From positions 21,700 to 85,699 of the forward strand of contig NZ_CAKZNK010000096.1 of the NCBI RefSeq assembly GCF_937129525.1: a stretch of DNA of 64,000 nt. The letters are read 5' to 3'. A program made the position numbers and the translations under genes. Source of the DNA: an uncultured Chloroflexus sp. (GTDB lineage Bacteria > Chloroflexota > Chloroflexia > Chloroflexales > Chloroflexaceae). Of this stretch, positions 53,793 to 63,379 are shown in pieces. The stretch's first letter is position 1; every line of letters starts with the position of its first letter. The notes below the pieces were generated by a model. That model did not search any database. It worked only from the letters and a program-made list of their open reading frames with translations, and was not told where the DNA came from.

Positions 53793-54326
53793 ATGAGCCG
53801 CAATCTAACCCCGTTGCAACAACTGGCTGTCGAGGCGATTCAGGAAGATGAGCGGCTTACTGCCGGATTGAGCGACGATCAGGCCGGTGCGTTGCTGAAG
53901 TGGGCAACGGCGAAAGCGGCTGAACTGGCCCGCGCCGCCGCCGATGAGTCTGCTGTAGAAGCGCTTGCGCAGGCGATTCGCCAGGCGGTACGGGCAGCGG
54001 CGCGCGCTGATGGTTCGGTCACCAGGGCCGAGCAGACACTGGCGCAGGCGATACCAGATGCGTTGAAGCCGACGCCAGCTCAGGGGATGGCGCAGACGAT
54101 GCCAGATGCTCCGAAGTCGCCGGCTCAGGTTGCGGCGCCACCTGCAACTCTGCTGACAACCAGCGCTACAGCAGCGCCGTTGTCAATGGCGTTTGGCGCC
54201 AGCATCTCGCCGGATCCATCAGATCCATCAGCGCCGCTTTCGGTCATGCCGCAACGTCCATCGTATGCGCGCCGCTGGCCGGAGGCATTGCCACTCAGCC
54301 TTCTCGCCCATCTTGGTCGACGTTGA
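53793..54326 (+). CDS. Unknown Ala-rich protein downstream of the permeases
   Basis: 177 residues from ATG 53793, 16 bp after the permease stop. The first ~95 residues are helical and Ala/Glu/Arg-rich (LAVEAIQEDERLTAGLSDDQAGALLKWATAKAAEL, in parts), the rest is Pro/Ala/Ser-rich and looks disordered. No motif known. Position suggests the tail of the peptide-transport operon. Confidence 0.6.
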   Translation: MSRNLTPLQQLAVEAIQEDERLTAGLSDDQAGALLKWATAKAAELARAAADESAVEALAQAIRQAVRAAARADGSVTRAEQTLAQAIPDALKPTPAQGMAQTMPDAPKSPAQVAAPPATLLTTSATAAPLSMAFGASISPDPSDPSAPLSVMPQRPSYARRWPEALPLSLLAHLGRR

Positions 54327-54419
54327 TCCACTGCGCGCCGCGCATTCTATTCCAAACATTGATTTCGGGTATACTGGCGGGTGTATCGCCGGGTCGTAGC
54401 ACGAGCCTGTGAGGATTGC

Positions 54420-55583
54420 ATGGCGCGCCGCAAACCTGCTTCGTCGTCATCACGAAGCCTGAACCGGATCCAGATCATTTTGCTGTTTCTCACCCTCGCG
54501 CTGGGTTTTCTCGTCACCGCCGGGATTATCGATCTGCGCCGGTTCGGGATCGATCCGGCCCTGTTCGGGATCGAGAGCCAACCCAAACCTGATGTAAGCG
54601 GCGAGATTGCCGTCTACTTTACGACACCCTCGCTCGTCTATCCCGATGTGCCGCGCAACCGGGTGACACCGCCGTATCTTCGCGACATATTGAACGATAT
54701 TACCCAGGCCCAACAAAGCATCGATCTGGCAACATTTGAATATACGCTGCAACCGGTCGCCGAAGCGCTGGTCGCCGCTCATCAACGAGGGGTGCGGGTG
54801 CGATTGGCGCTTGACCGCGAGAGTCTGGAAGATCCGGTTGACGCAAAATTCGCCGGTATCATCGGTGATGCAGGTATCCCAATCAGTTGGGAAGAAACTA
54901 CTGCCTTTCTCCACAGCAAATTTATCATTATCGACGACAGAATTGTCTGGACTGGTTCCTGGAATGTGACCATTAATGACACGTACCGCAACAACAATAA
55001 TCTGTTGCGGATCACGATCCCGTCTTTGGTAGAAAACTATCGGGTTGAGTTTGCCGAGATGGCGGCTGGCCGATTTGGCAACAGCAAACAGGCAACCACA
55101 CCATTTTCGCGCATTACTACCGATCAGGCGATCATCGAGAACTACTTCACTCCGCGTGAACGTCCGGCAGCGCGGATCGTAGCATTGATCAACAGCGCGC
55201 GCCGTTCGGTAAACTTTATGGCCTTCTCATTCACCAGCGACGAGATTGCCGGCGCCATGATCGAGCGCCAGCAGGCTGGCGTGCCGGTGCGCGGCGTGTT
55301 TGAGCGGCGCAATGCTGAAGGCACCGGTTCGGAATTTGGGCCGTTGCGCGAAGGTGGGGTTGAAGTGCTGGAAGATGGTAATTGTTATACGATGCATCAC
55401 AAGGTGATCATCATCGACGAGCGGATCGTCATCACCGGATCGTATAACTTCACGGCGCGCGCCGAGCGCACCAACGACGAGAATCTTCTCATTATTGACG
55501 ATCCAACCCTGGCCGCTGCATACATGGCCGAGTTTGAGCGAGTCTTCGCGCAGGCGCGCAATCCAACCCGTTGTCAGTCGTGA
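54420..55583 (+). CDS. Membrane-anchored phospholipase D-like protein
   Basis: 387 residues from ATG 54420 (GAGGA 4 nt upstream). A basic N-terminus and one membrane helix (about residues 17-37) precede two HKD domains. The motifs are HSKFIIIDDRIVWTGSWN and HHKVIIIDERIVITGSYN, both with His-x-Lys-x4-Asp, so the active site is complete. The family hydrolyses phosphodiesters in lipids or DNA; with this anchor it resembles secreted nuclease or cardiolipin-type enzymes. Confidence 0.87.
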   Translation: MARRKPASSSSRSLNRIQIILLFLTLALGFLVTAGIIDLRRFGIDPALFGIESQPKPDVSGEIAVYFTTPSLVYPDVPRNRVTPPYLRDILNDITQAQQSIDLATFEYTLQPVAEALVAAHQRGVRVRLALDRESLEDPVDAKFAGIIGDAGIPISWEETTAFLHSKFIIIDDRIVWTGSWNVTINDTYRNNNNLLRITIPSLVENYRVEFAEMAAGRFGNSKQATTPFSRITTDQAIIENYFTPRERPAARIVALINSARRSVNFMAFSFTSDEIAGAMIERQQAGVPVRGVFERRNAEGTGSEFGPLREGGVEVLEDGNCYTMHHKVIIIDERIVITGSYNFTARAERTNDENLLIIDDPTLAAAYMAEFERVFAQARNPTRCQS

Positions 55584-55594
55584 ATTTGCAGTCT

Positions 55595-55614
55595 GGCGAA
55601 CGCAATATTTCGCC
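55595..55614. terminator. Small hairpin between convergent genes
   Basis: GGCGAA (55595-55600) and TTCGCC (55609-55614) form a 6-bp stem with an AT-rich loop in the 36-bp gap. Confidence 0.35.
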
Positions 55615-55619
55615 GCAAT

Positions 55620-56888
55620 TTACGGCTGCAAGGCGACAATAAAGCTGGTTTCACCAAACGGCTGCTCTAGCAGCGTGACACGCAAGGTGCTGGCATTGGC
55701 GGCCAGTTGGCGACGGGCCACAGCCACGCCGCGCTGTCGAGTGCCGGGTAGCGCCGTAATCGTTCCCGGTCGCGAGTCGTCATTAGCAATGGGGTAGTCA
55801 TTCCCGAGACCGTCGCTGATCTTGAGATTGTCGTCACGCAGCGGGAGACTCACCGGACGGGTTGTATTGTTCTGTACGCTCCATGTGAGTTCAATCCGGT
55901 CGCCGCAAGTATCGATCTGCTCAAGGGCAACGATGATGTCGGGCATGTCGCCGGTCGTCGCTTCACCAACCGCTATATTCTGCCAGGTCTGATTGCGGTC
56001 ATCCCAGCGTTTACCGACCAACTGGTACCCGTTCCAACGGCACTGGCTGATTATGGCATTGAAGCCGATAACAGCGCCATCGGCTGGCGTGCCGGCTGAC
56101 AGAATTGAGATGGGCGCATCAGCGCGAGGAACAGGCGCTGGCGGACGAAAGACGAGAAAGAGGAGCAAGATCAGCGTCAGCGCAGCAAAACCGGCGGCAA
56201 GGCGCCCGGTCGTTGTTTGCAACGCGCGCCAGACACGTTCGCGCCATACAGAGAGCGTCGGCGTCGGTGTCGGTGAACGCTCCTCTTGCACAACCTCATT
56301 TAGCTCCGTCCACGGGGTACAATGCAGCAATTTAGGGATTGCCAGCATCTCCTCTTCGGTCAACTCGATCTCCGACGAGCGCTCGGTGATCATGTAGGCG
56401 GGCAATTCATCTAGCCCGCGCACCTCTACCTTCCAGTCGAGATCGAGCTGCGAACCCTCTTCAATGCGGGGCGCGATAACGATTAGCCGTTTGCAGGTGC
56501 GGAAGTCAATCGTATTCGCCTTTTGTTCGGAAAGAAACTCACGCCGGCGCTCGTTGAGGAAATTGGTCAGGGCGTGGAAGTACGAGATCACCTGGTTGTA
56601 AGGATTCTTGCGCCCGGGATTGAGCCGCTTTTGCTCACCGTTGCGCCCCTCGACGATCCAGGGCCCGTTAACGCTACCGATGACGCGCCCATCGCAATGC
56701 TTCAGTTCGATAATGACGATGGCATCGTGCTTAATGATCACCAGATCGATGTTGCGCCCGCCTACGCTGAAATTGGAGAGAATCAGGAACAGGCCCTCAA
56801 GTTTTTCGAGGGTTTGCGCCAGCGATAAAATGGCGCGGCGCTCTTGTGGATGCTCCGGTTTCTCGCCAATCCAGACTTGAACGGCCAT
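55620..56888 (-). CDS. NERD-domain protein with membrane anchor
   Basis: 422 residues. The N-terminal ~130 residues form a NERD domain, with a PD-(D/E)xK-like core NIDLVIIKHDAIVIIELKH: an Asp, then Glu-x-Lys. A linker, one membrane helix (about residues 225-245) and a C-terminal beta-rich domain follow (QNNTTRPVSLPLRDDNLKISDG, in parts), like DUF4352-type extracellular domains. It begins 3 bp after the uvrB stop, so the two are co-transcribed. NERD domains are predicted nucleases often linked to DNA processing. Confidence 0.78.
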   Translation of the reverse strand: MAVQVWIGEKPEHPQERRAILSLAQTLEKLEGLFLILSNFSVGGRNIDLVIIKHDAIVIIELKHCDGRVIGSVNGPWIVEGRNGEQKRLNPGRKNPYNQVISYFHALTNFLNERRREFLSEQKANTIDFRTCKRLIVIAPRIEEGSQLDLDWKVEVRGLDELPAYMITERSSEIELTEEEMLAIPKLLHCTPWTELNEVVQEERSPTPTPTLSVWRERVWRALQTTTGRLAAGFAALTLILLLFLVFRPPAPVPRADAPISILSAGTPADGAVIGFNAIISQCRWNGYQLVGKRWDDRNQTWQNIAVGEATTGDMPDIIVALEQIDTCGDRIELTWSVQNNTTRPVSLPLRDDNLKISDGLGNDYPIANDDSRPGTITALPGTRQRGVAVARRQLAANASTLRVTLLEQPFGETSFIVALQP

Positions 56889-56891
56889 AGA

Positions 56892-58886
56892 TCACTCACT
56901 CAATGCCAGCGTTTGGCGCAGCTCAACGATCTGATCGCGGAGCGCTGCCGCTTTCTCGAAGGCCAGTTCTTTCGCGGCCTGCTTCATCTGCTTTTCCAGG
57001 TCTTTAATCAGCTTAAGCACCTCGTCGCGCGGCAGTTCGACCGGCACTGCTGTGGTTGGCGTCGTCACATACTCGCCGCGCTCTTCGGCCAGTTTGCGGA
57101 TGCGGTCGGTCAGATCGCGCACACCTTTGGCAATACTCTGCGGCACAATACCGTGGCGAAGGTTGTGCGCCATCTGAATATCGCGACGGCGTTGGGTCTC
57201 GCGAATGGCTGCCTCCATCGAGCGGGTTATGGTATCGGCGTACATAATTACCTTGCCCTCAACGTGACGGGCAGCGCGTCCGATAATCTGGATCAACGAG
57301 GTTTCCGAGCGCAGATACCCCTCTTTATCGGCATCGAGGATCGCCACCAGACTCACTTCAGGCAAGTCCAACCCTTCGCGCAAGAGGTTGATCCCTACCA
57401 CCACATCGTACACACCGAGCCGCAAATCGCGCAGAATTTCGACTCGTTCAATGGTGTCGATGTCGGCGTGGAGATACATCGTGCGCACCCCCATCTCTTT
57501 CAGGTAATCGGCCAGATCTTCGGCCATGCGTTTGGTGAGCGTCGTCACCAACACCCGTTGCTTGCGTTCGACCCGCCGGCGAATCTCGCCGAGCAGATCA
57601 TCGATCTGGCCTCTGGTCGGACGCACCTCGATTTCGGGATCGAGCAGGCCGGTGGGACGGATAATCTGCTCAACGATCTGATCGCTCCGCTCGCGCTCAT
57701 AAGGGCCGGGTGTGGCCGAGACATAAATCACCTGGTAGATATGCTGTTCAAACTCTTCAAACTTCAGCGGGCGATTATCGAGCGCCGAAGGCAGGCGAAA
57801 GCCGTAATCGACCAGTGTCTGCTTCCGCTGGCGGTCGCCATTGTACATGCCGCGCAATTGGGGAATGGTAATATGGCTCTCGTCGATAAAGATCAGAAAA
57901 TCGTCAGGGAAGTAATCGAGCAACGTCCACGGTGTCTGTCCGGGGGCGCGACCATCGAGATGGCGCGAATAGTTCTCGATCCCACTACAGTAGCCGATCT
58001 CGCTCAACATCTCGAGGTCATAGAGGGTACGTTGCTTAAGCCGTTGCGCCTCGAGCAATTTGCCCGCTGCTTCAAGTTCGCGCACCCGTTCGGTCAGCTC
58101 TTCCTGGATGGCGACAATAGCCCGTTGTAACTTCTCTTTGGTGGTGACGAAGTGTTTGGCCGGATAGATTTCAACGGCGGTATGCTGGAGCAGTGACTCA
58201 CCGGTCAGCGGATCGAATTCGACAATTCGTTCAATCTCATCGCCCCAAAACTCAACGCGAATCGCTGTCTCAGCATTGGCGGGAATAATATCGAGCGTAT
58301 CGCCGCGAACACGAAACGTTCCGCGCTGGAAATCCATGTCTTTCCGCTCGAATTGCAGGTCGATCAACTGGCGGAGCAGTTTGTCGCGGTTACGCACTTC
58401 ACCAACGCGGAGCAGAACCTTTTCTTGACCGTAATCGTGGGGTGAACCGAGACCGAAGATGGCGGAGACGGAAGCGACGATTAACACGTCACGGCGACTG
58501 AGCAGGGCCTGGGTAGCAGCGTGGCGGAGCCGATCGATCTCCTCGTTGATGCTGGCCTCTTTCTCGATGTAGAGGTCTTTCGAGGGGACATAAGCCTCAG
58601 GCGTATACTCGTCGTAGTACGAGATAAACATTTCGACGGCAGCGTCAGGCAGAAATTCGCGAAACTCGGCCCATAATTGCGACACAAGAGTCTTGTTGTG
58701 GGCCAGCACCAGGGTTGGGCGCTGAATCTGGGCAAAGATATGGGCCATCACGAAGGTTTTGCCGGTGCCGGTAGCGCCGAGCAGGGTCTGATGGCGATAA
58801 CCGGCGCGCAGGCCGGCTACCAGTTTTTCAATCGCCTGCGGCTGATCGCCGGTCGGTTGATAGGGCGCTTCGATCCGAAAGGGCAT
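56892..58886 (-). CDS. uvrB: UvrABC system protein B
   Basis: 664 residues from ATG 58886; the longer frame to 58964 adds residues not seen in the family. Walker A GATGTGKT at 37-44, the beta-hairpin region [23 protein letters not shown], helicase motifs [19 protein letters not shown] and [17 protein letters not shown] (in parts), and a C-terminal UVR motif ([22 protein letters not shown], in parts) are all intact. UvrB verifies DNA damage with UvrA and recruits UvrC. A TATAAT on the minus strand at 58994-58989 may be its -10 element. Confidence 0.96.
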   Translation of the reverse strand: MPFRIEAPYQPTGDQPQAIEKLVAGLRAGYRHQTLLGATGTGKTFVMAHIFAQIQRPTLVLAHNKTLVSQLWAEFREFLPDAAVEMFISYYDEYTPEAYVPSKDLYIEKEASINEEIDRLRHAATQALLSRRDVLIVASVSAIFGLGSPHDYGQEKVLLRVGEVRNRDKLLRQLIDLQFERKDMDFQRGTFRVRGDTLDIIPANAETAIRVEFWGDEIERIVEFDPLTGESLLQHTAVEIYPAKHFVTTKEKLQRAIVAIQEELTERVRELEAAGKLLEAQRLKQRTLYDLEMLSEIGYCSGIENYSRHLDGRAPGQTPWTLLDYFPDDFLIFIDESHITIPQLRGMYNGDRQRKQTLVDYGFRLPSALDNRPLKFEEFEQHIYQVIYVSATPGPYERERSDQIVEQIIRPTGLLDPEIEVRPTRGQIDDLLGEIRRRVERKQRVLVTTLTKRMAEDLADYLKEMGVRTMYLHADIDTIERVEILRDLRLGVYDVVVGINLLREGLDLPEVSLVAILDADKEGYLRSETSLIQIIGRAARHVEGKVIMYADTITRSMEAAIRETQRRRDIQMAHNLRHGIVPQSIAKGVRDLTDRIRKLAEERGEYVTTPTTAVPVELPRDEVLKLIKDLEKQMKQAAKELAFEKAAALRDQIVELRQTLALSE

Positions 58887-59034
58887 ACGACGCTCGCGGT
58901 TTGTGGCGAAGAGATAGTAAGAGCGCGGGTTGCGCCAGCCGCTGCGAGGCGGGCAGGGCAACAACGCCGCGCTATTGGACTACCTTTCATTATACCAGAT
59001 GGTGAAGCGGTTGGGAGGTTCTCCGATCTGGCGT

Positions 59035-59772
59035 TCAGCGCAATTCAAAGGTGACCTGAACCATAGCGCTGTAGGTCTGCTGACCGGGCTGAACGGGAGG
59101 GGCCGAGCGAGCGGGGGCGTTATACGCATCCGTCATGACCGGCATCGGGATGGGGCTGGCGCCGAGGTTTTCGGTGATGAACAGCACCCGACCGAGCGAG
59201 GCCCCACTGGCGCGCGCCATCTGTTCGGCTCGCGCGCGCGCATTTGCAATTGCGGCCTCGCGGGCCTGGGCCAGCGCAGCTTCTAGATCGCTAACGCTGA
59301 AGCTCACGCCGTACAACCGGTTCGCTCCCACCTGCACGACCTGATCGATCAGGTCGCCAGCCTGAGCCAGATTGCGGATGGTCACATTAACCATGTTGCT
59401 AACGGTATAGCCGGTCACATTCTGGCCATTTTCATCATAAACCGGATAGATATTGATCCCGGTTGTCTGAATGTCTTTGGCATCGACTCCCAACTGACGG
59501 ATGCGGTCGATAATGGCCTGGGCCTGAGCGCTATTCTGGGCCAGCGCCTCTTGTGTCGTCGGCGCTTTGGTTTCAACCCCGATCAAAATCGTGGCGATGT
59601 CCGGCTCAACTTTCACTTCGCCGCTACCGATCACCACAATCTGCGGCATATTGGCTACCCCAGGTTGAGCGGTTGCGGTTTGAGTGGGGCGGAACAGACC
59701 AACCGCAGCCAGCGCCAGCACTGCGATCAGCGCAGTTACGGCAAGAATAGTAGTGAGAAGACGGTTTTCCAT
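59035..59772 (-). CDS. SIMPL (DUF541) domain exported protein
   Basis: 245 residues with an N-terminal signal/anchor helix (about residues 5-27). The DUF541 core starts at PQIVVIGSGEVKVEPDIATI and contains the family pattern AQAIIDRIRQLGVDAKDIQTTGI, in parts, and AREAAIANARARAEQMARASG. AAGGAG lies 8 nt before the ATG. SIMPL proteins are periplasmic or surface proteins of unclear function, some linked to oxidative stress. Confidence 0.87.
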   Translation of the reverse strand: MENRLLTTILAVTALIAVLALAAVGLFRPTQTATAQPGVANMPQIVVIGSGEVKVEPDIATILIGVETKAPTTQEALAQNSAQAQAIIDRIRQLGVDAKDIQTTGINIYPVYDENGQNVTGYTVSNMVNVTIRNLAQAGDLIDQVVQVGANRLYGVSFSVSDLEAALAQAREAAIANARARAEQMARASGASLGRVLFITENLGASPIPMPVMTDAYNAPARSAPPVQPGQQTYSAMVQVTFELR

Positions 59773-59843
59773 AGTGGTATCTCCTTAGGCATCTCTTATC
59801 GTTCCAGTTTAGAGACGGCGATGCCCGAAGATAAGTTCCCCGG

Positions 59844-61256
59844 TCACTCAGGCAACGGAGGATTGTCATGACCGGATACCAGCGCGCGCTGTGGCGCAAC
59901 GTTGCGCGCCGCGATCCGTTGCCGCCACACTCGCCAGAAGACAGCAGCCTCGAACGGCCCGACGATCAGGAAGGCCAGCCAGACCCCCCACAGCGCCGGC
60001 GCCCACCAGGTGACAATCACCAGCGCCAGACCGACACAGATCCAGATCGCGCTGCCGCTAATTACCAGCGGCGAAAGCGTATCGCCGAGGCCGCGCAACG
60101 CGCCTCCCAGGGCAAACGTGATTGCCCAGGCCGGCTGAGTCAGCGCGACCACGCGCACCGCCGCTGCGCCGGCGGCAACCAGTTGTGGATCGCGGTTAAA
60201 GATGCTGACCAGCCCTTCTGCGAAGATGAGAAACAACAGACCGAGGCCACCCATCCAGATCACGGTCCAGCGCAGGGCAATCATAGCTACCGCGCCGGCC
60301 TCAGCGGGACGTTGAGCGCCTATTGCCTGCCCAACCAGCGCCGTTGCGGCCAGCCCAAACCCGATACCGGGCAGAAACGACAGCGAAAGCACATTAATCG
60401 CCACCCGATGAGCGGCCAGCGCCACCGTGCCCAGCGTCGCCACGACCGGCGTCAACGAAGCGATTGCCCCGATAATCAACACCTCTTCAAGCGCTGCCGG
60501 CATCCCGATCCGCAGCACGTGGCGCAACACCCGCGCCTGTGGCCACCAATTGCCGCGACCACCGGCGCGCGCGCCGTTGCGTCCGCGCCAGATCACGCCG
60601 ATCAGCGCGGCTGCGCCAACCAGGCGGGCAATCACCGAACCCCAGGCGCTGCCAACCGCTCCCAGAGCCGGCGCGCCCAGCCAGCCGTAGATCAGGATCG
60701 CGCTGGCTACCACATTGATCAGATTGGCAAAAGCGGTAACCAGCATCGGCGTGCGCGAATCACCGAGGCCACGCAACGCGCCGCCAATCAGGTACATTAT
60801 CGTCAGCGTGGTGATACTACCGATCGTCACAGACAGATAATCAATCCCAACCTGCGCCACATCGGGCGCCAGTCCGAACAACCCGATCAAAGCCGGAGTT
60901 AATTGCAGACCGATGGCAGTCAACGGCAGACCGATGAGGGCGCTCCAGAGCAGACCCTGGCGGGCCAACTGCCCGGCCTCGGCCAGCCGACCTCCACCGA
61001 AGGCTTGCGCCACCAGCACTGCCACCCCGACCGACAGCGCGCTGAGGGCAGCCGTGATGACATAAATTACCTGCAACGCCGCGCCGACGCCGGCCAGCGC
61101 CACTGCGCCGAGCGAGGCGACCAGAATGGTATCGACCACGCCGAGCATGGTCTGCAAGAGATTTTCGCCGATTACCGGCCAGGCGAGCCGCAGAACCCGT
61201 TTTTCCAGTTGGGCTGGCGACAAGGCAGCAGGAGCGGAGAGGGTTTCGGTTTGCAT
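59844..61256 (-). CDS. MATE family efflux transporter
   Basis: 470 residues and twelve membrane helices in two similar halves. LRLAWPVIGENLLQTMLGVVDTILV (in parts), the repeated GALRGLGDSRTPM and GALRGLGDTLSPL loops, and GQAIGAQRPAEAG are family marks. Such proteins export cationic drugs or metabolites in exchange for sodium or protons. On the same strand as the SIMPL gene, 71 bp upstream of it; co-transcription is possible. Confidence 0.92.
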   Translation of the reverse strand: MQTETLSAPAALSPAQLEKRVLRLAWPVIGENLLQTMLGVVDTILVASLGAVALAGVGAALQVIYVITAALSALSVGVAVLVAQAFGGGRLAEAGQLARQGLLWSALIGLPLTAIGLQLTPALIGLFGLAPDVAQVGIDYLSVTIGSITTLTIMYLIGGALRGLGDSRTPMLVTAFANLINVVASAILIYGWLGAPALGAVGSAWGSVIARLVGAAALIGVIWRGRNGARAGGRGNWWPQARVLRHVLRIGMPAALEEVLIIGAIASLTPVVATLGTVALAAHRVAINVLSLSFLPGIGFGLAATALVGQAIGAQRPAEAGAVAMIALRWTVIWMGGLGLLFLIFAEGLVSIFNRDPQLVAAGAAAVRVVALTQPAWAITFALGGALRGLGDTLSPLVISGSAIWICVGLALVIVTWWAPALWGVWLAFLIVGPFEAAVFWRVWRQRIAARNVAPQRALVSGHDNPPLPE

Positions 61257-61299
61257 AGATTTCAGTATAACCGAAATGTGAGCTGTGATTGGTGGGTTA

Positions 61300-61716
61300 G
61301 CCGGATGTGGAGGGTGGCAATGATGGGATGGAGAGATGATGATGGTGGCGGTGATGGGATGGGGGGATAGCGGTGATGGGATGGGATGATTGGATGGGGA
61401 TGGTGGTGACGATGATGGATGGTGATGGTGGCGGTGATGGGATGGGAATGATGGCGGTGATGGGATGGGATGGGGGGATGGGGGGATGGCGGTGACGATG
61501 GCGGTGATGGGACGTTGATGATGGCGGTGATGGGACGTTGATGATGGCGGTGATGGCGGTGACGATGATGGATGATGATGGTGGCGGCGATGGGATGGGG
61601 GGATGGCGGTGATGGGATGGGATGATGGGATGGGGATGATGGCGGTGATGGGACGATGATGGGATGGGGGGATGGCGGTGATGGGATGGGATGATGGGGG
61701 ATGGGGGGATGGGGGG
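61300..61716 (+). repeat. G-rich GATGG microsatellite
   Basis: About 415 bp consist of irregular GATGG, GGTGATGG and GATGGGGG units. The last ~30 bp hold three runs of five to six G separated by AT, suitable for a G-quadruplex. Open frames here on both strands are products of the repeat and are not treated as genes. Confidence 0.9.
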
Positions 61717-61766
61717 ATGATGATGATGTAGGGGCGAATAATTATTCGCGCCTACATCATCATCAT
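61717..61766. repeat. 50-bp near-perfect palindrome
   Basis: Two 25-bp arms meet at 61741/61742 with no loop; 24 of 25 pairs match (mismatch G61733-G61750). The core is GTAGGGGCGAATAA and its complement. It marks the switch from GATG repeats on the left to CATC repeats on the right. Confidence 0.9.
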
Positions 61767-61950
61767 TATCATCGGCATCGGCGTCATCATCGGCATCGGT
61801 GTCATCATCGGCATCGGCGTCATCATCGATGCCTGCGATGCGGGCATCGCCCGCATCGCCCGCATTACCCCATCGTCGCCCGCGTCGTCCGCAACGCCCC
61901 ATCGTCGCCCGCAGTGCCGGCGATGTTCGCGTTGCCCCATTCACTGCTTG
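61767..61950 (+). repeat. C-rich CATC microsatellite
   Basis: An 18-bp unit GTCATCATCGGCATCGGC repeats from 61783, followed by 9-bp CATCGCCCG-like units to about 61900 and more degenerate copies. Beyond it (61951-62089) the DNA is AT-rich with no clear gene. Confidence 0.85.
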
Positions 61951-62089
61951 CTTGCGTTGTCAAAGGCGATACCATACAATTTAGGGTGATATACATCGCC
62001 GTTGTAGTGATGGTATATAGGTATACAGTGTTTTCAAAAATTTTATACTCAGTGATCCATCTCAGAAAAGGATAAATAAATCTACGAAT

Positions 62090-62137
62090 ATGCCTGTGCG
62101 CGTGATTGATCTGTTTTGTGGGATTGGGGGAAGTTAG
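62090..62137 (+). pseudogene. N-terminal fragment of a cytosine-5 DNA methyltransferase
   Basis: An ATG at 62090 opens a 15-codon frame reading MPVRVIDLFCGIGGS and then a stop. VIDLFCGIGG is motif I (the AdoMet loop) at the exact N-terminal place where m5C methyltransferases carry it. Everything after motif I is missing. The following DNA belongs to a different gene, so this is the 5' remnant of a deletion. Confidence 0.75.
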
Positions 62138-62139
62138 AA

Positions 62140-62283
62140 ATGTTGCTCGATCAAACAAATCCGCGCGCTTTTAACTATGCCCTGCTCGATCTGGCGCATC
62201 TGGTGTGCCGCAAACGCCAGCCGCCACGCTGTGATGATTGTCCCATCAGATCGTGGTGCGTGTACGCTGACCGGAGTGAATAA
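62140..62283 (+). pseudogene. C-terminal fragment of an HhH-GPD DNA glycosylase
   Basis: A 47-codon frame reads NPRAFNYALLDLAHLVC and then a cysteine cluster C-x7-C-x2-C-x5-C (CRKRQPPRCDDCPIRSWC), the 4Fe-4S tail of MutY/EndoIII-type glycosylases such as the T:G mismatch enzymes that accompany m5C restriction-modification systems. The catalytic HhH part is absent. Upstream the frame stays open into the methyltransferase remnant but without glycosylase similarity, placing the join near 62130. Confidence 0.72.
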
Positions 62284-62284
62284 G

Positions 62285-63379
62285 ATGCCGTCCAACGCTG
62301 ACCTCTATCCCTGCCCCTTCATCTTCGGTCCGAAAATAACCGATATGCGTCTGTTTGTCGGACGCAAACAGGAGCTGCGCGCGATTGCCGATCGCATCAA
62401 TGGTGTCCAGCCTGTCAGCGTGAATCTGATCGGCGAACGGCGGATTGGCAAGTCGTCGCTGCTGTACGCGCTTACCGTGTTGTGGGATCAATACCTTCCG
62501 TCCGAGACGCGGCGACGTGATCCGGCGCTGGTCTATCTTGACTTGCAGGAAATCAGCCCGTCAAATGAACGCAAGTACTATCAGGAAGTTCTGGATGCTT
62601 TGCGGGAACAATCCATCTGGAAACGCTTCCCCGACCTGCAACGGGCCATCAGAGAGTGCGCGCCGGATCGTGATGCCTTCAGAACGTTTCTGCAGAAGTG
62701 CCAGGACAGGAACGTGCTGCCGGTGATCTGCCTGGATGAATTTGAAGTCCTGCTCGGGTATCCGCAGGCGTTCGACGACTCCTTTTTTGATGTGCAGCGC
62801 GGTTACATGAATAGCAATGCTTTGATGTACGTCATCGCCAGCCTCCATCCGCTCGACACCTACCGGCGGAGTCATCGGCTGACCTCGTCGTTTTTCAACC
62901 TGGGACATTCGCTGAAGCTGGGCGAATTCAGTGAAGAAGAAGCCAGCGATCTGGCGCGGCTGCCCGCCAGCACGGTGCCGGGCGCGCCGGCTGCCCTCAG
63001 CCTGGAAGAACAGCGCCTTGCGCGCGCCTGGGGGCAACGTCATCCCTGCCTGTTGCAAATGGCCGGCTACTTCCTCTGTCAGGCGCGCCAGCAGGGCAAA
63101 GACAGCTCCTGGGCATATCAACAGTTCCAGCTCGAACGAAGCCGCGTACCGGCCAGTCGTTCGCCGCGCGCTGCCGTCGTCGGCGCTGCGCGCGCCATCT
63201 GGAACGCTCCACTGTGGCTGGGCAGGCTGGCTCAGTGGCTGGGACAGCGTACCGACGATGTGACAAATCTCGTGGCCGGGATTACTATCATCGTGATTAT
63301 CGTTCTGGTGTTGCTGGGATACCAGAATCCTGATGCGCTGCGCGTCTTGCTGGAAAAACTGCTGGGGTCGACGCCATGA
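62285..63379 (+). CDS. AAA/STAND-like ATPase with C-terminal membrane anchor
   Basis: 364 residues from ATG 62285 (GGAG 8 nt upstream), one base after the glycosylase remnant's stop. It starts with PFIFGPKI...FVGRKQELRAI, the usual lead-in of nSTAND/AAA-ATPase domains; Walker A GERRIGKSS is at 50-58 and Walker B VICLDEFEVLL at 147-157. A helical winged-type region follows (GEFSEEEASDLARL, WGQRHPCLLQMAGYF). Residues 326-346 are a single membrane helix. The stop overlaps the next gene by ATGA. STAND ATPases often act as switches in defence or signalling; here the anchor and the membrane partner suggest a membrane-level output, which is inferred. Confidence 0.82.
   Translation: MPSNADLYPCPFIFGPKITDMRLFVGRKQELRAIADRINGVQPVSVNLIGERRIGKSSLLYALTVLWDQYLPSETRRRDPALVYLDLQEISPSNERKYYQEVLDALREQSIWKRFPDLQRAIRECAPDRDAFRTFLQKCQDRNVLPVICLDEFEVLLGYPQAFDDSFFDVQRGYMNSNALMYVIASLHPLDTYRRSHRLTSSFFNLGHSLKLGEFSEEEASDLARLPASTVPGAPAALSLEEQRLARAWGQRHPCLLQMAGYFLCQARQQGKDSSWAYQQFQLERSRVPASRSPRAAVVGAARAIWNAPLWLGRLAQWLGQRTDDVTNLVAGITIIVIIVLVLLGYQNPDALRVLLEKLLGSTP

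Noticed and set aside
56844..58130. 428-residue plus-strand ORF
   Set aside because: It is the shadow of uvrB.
59868..60902. 344-residue plus-strand ORF rich in Arg/Gln/Pro
   Set aside because: It is the antisense frame of the MATE transporter gene.
61297..62075. His/Pro-rich and Asp-rich ORFs of up to 215 residues
   Set aside because: They are translations of the GATGG/CATC microsatellite, not genes.
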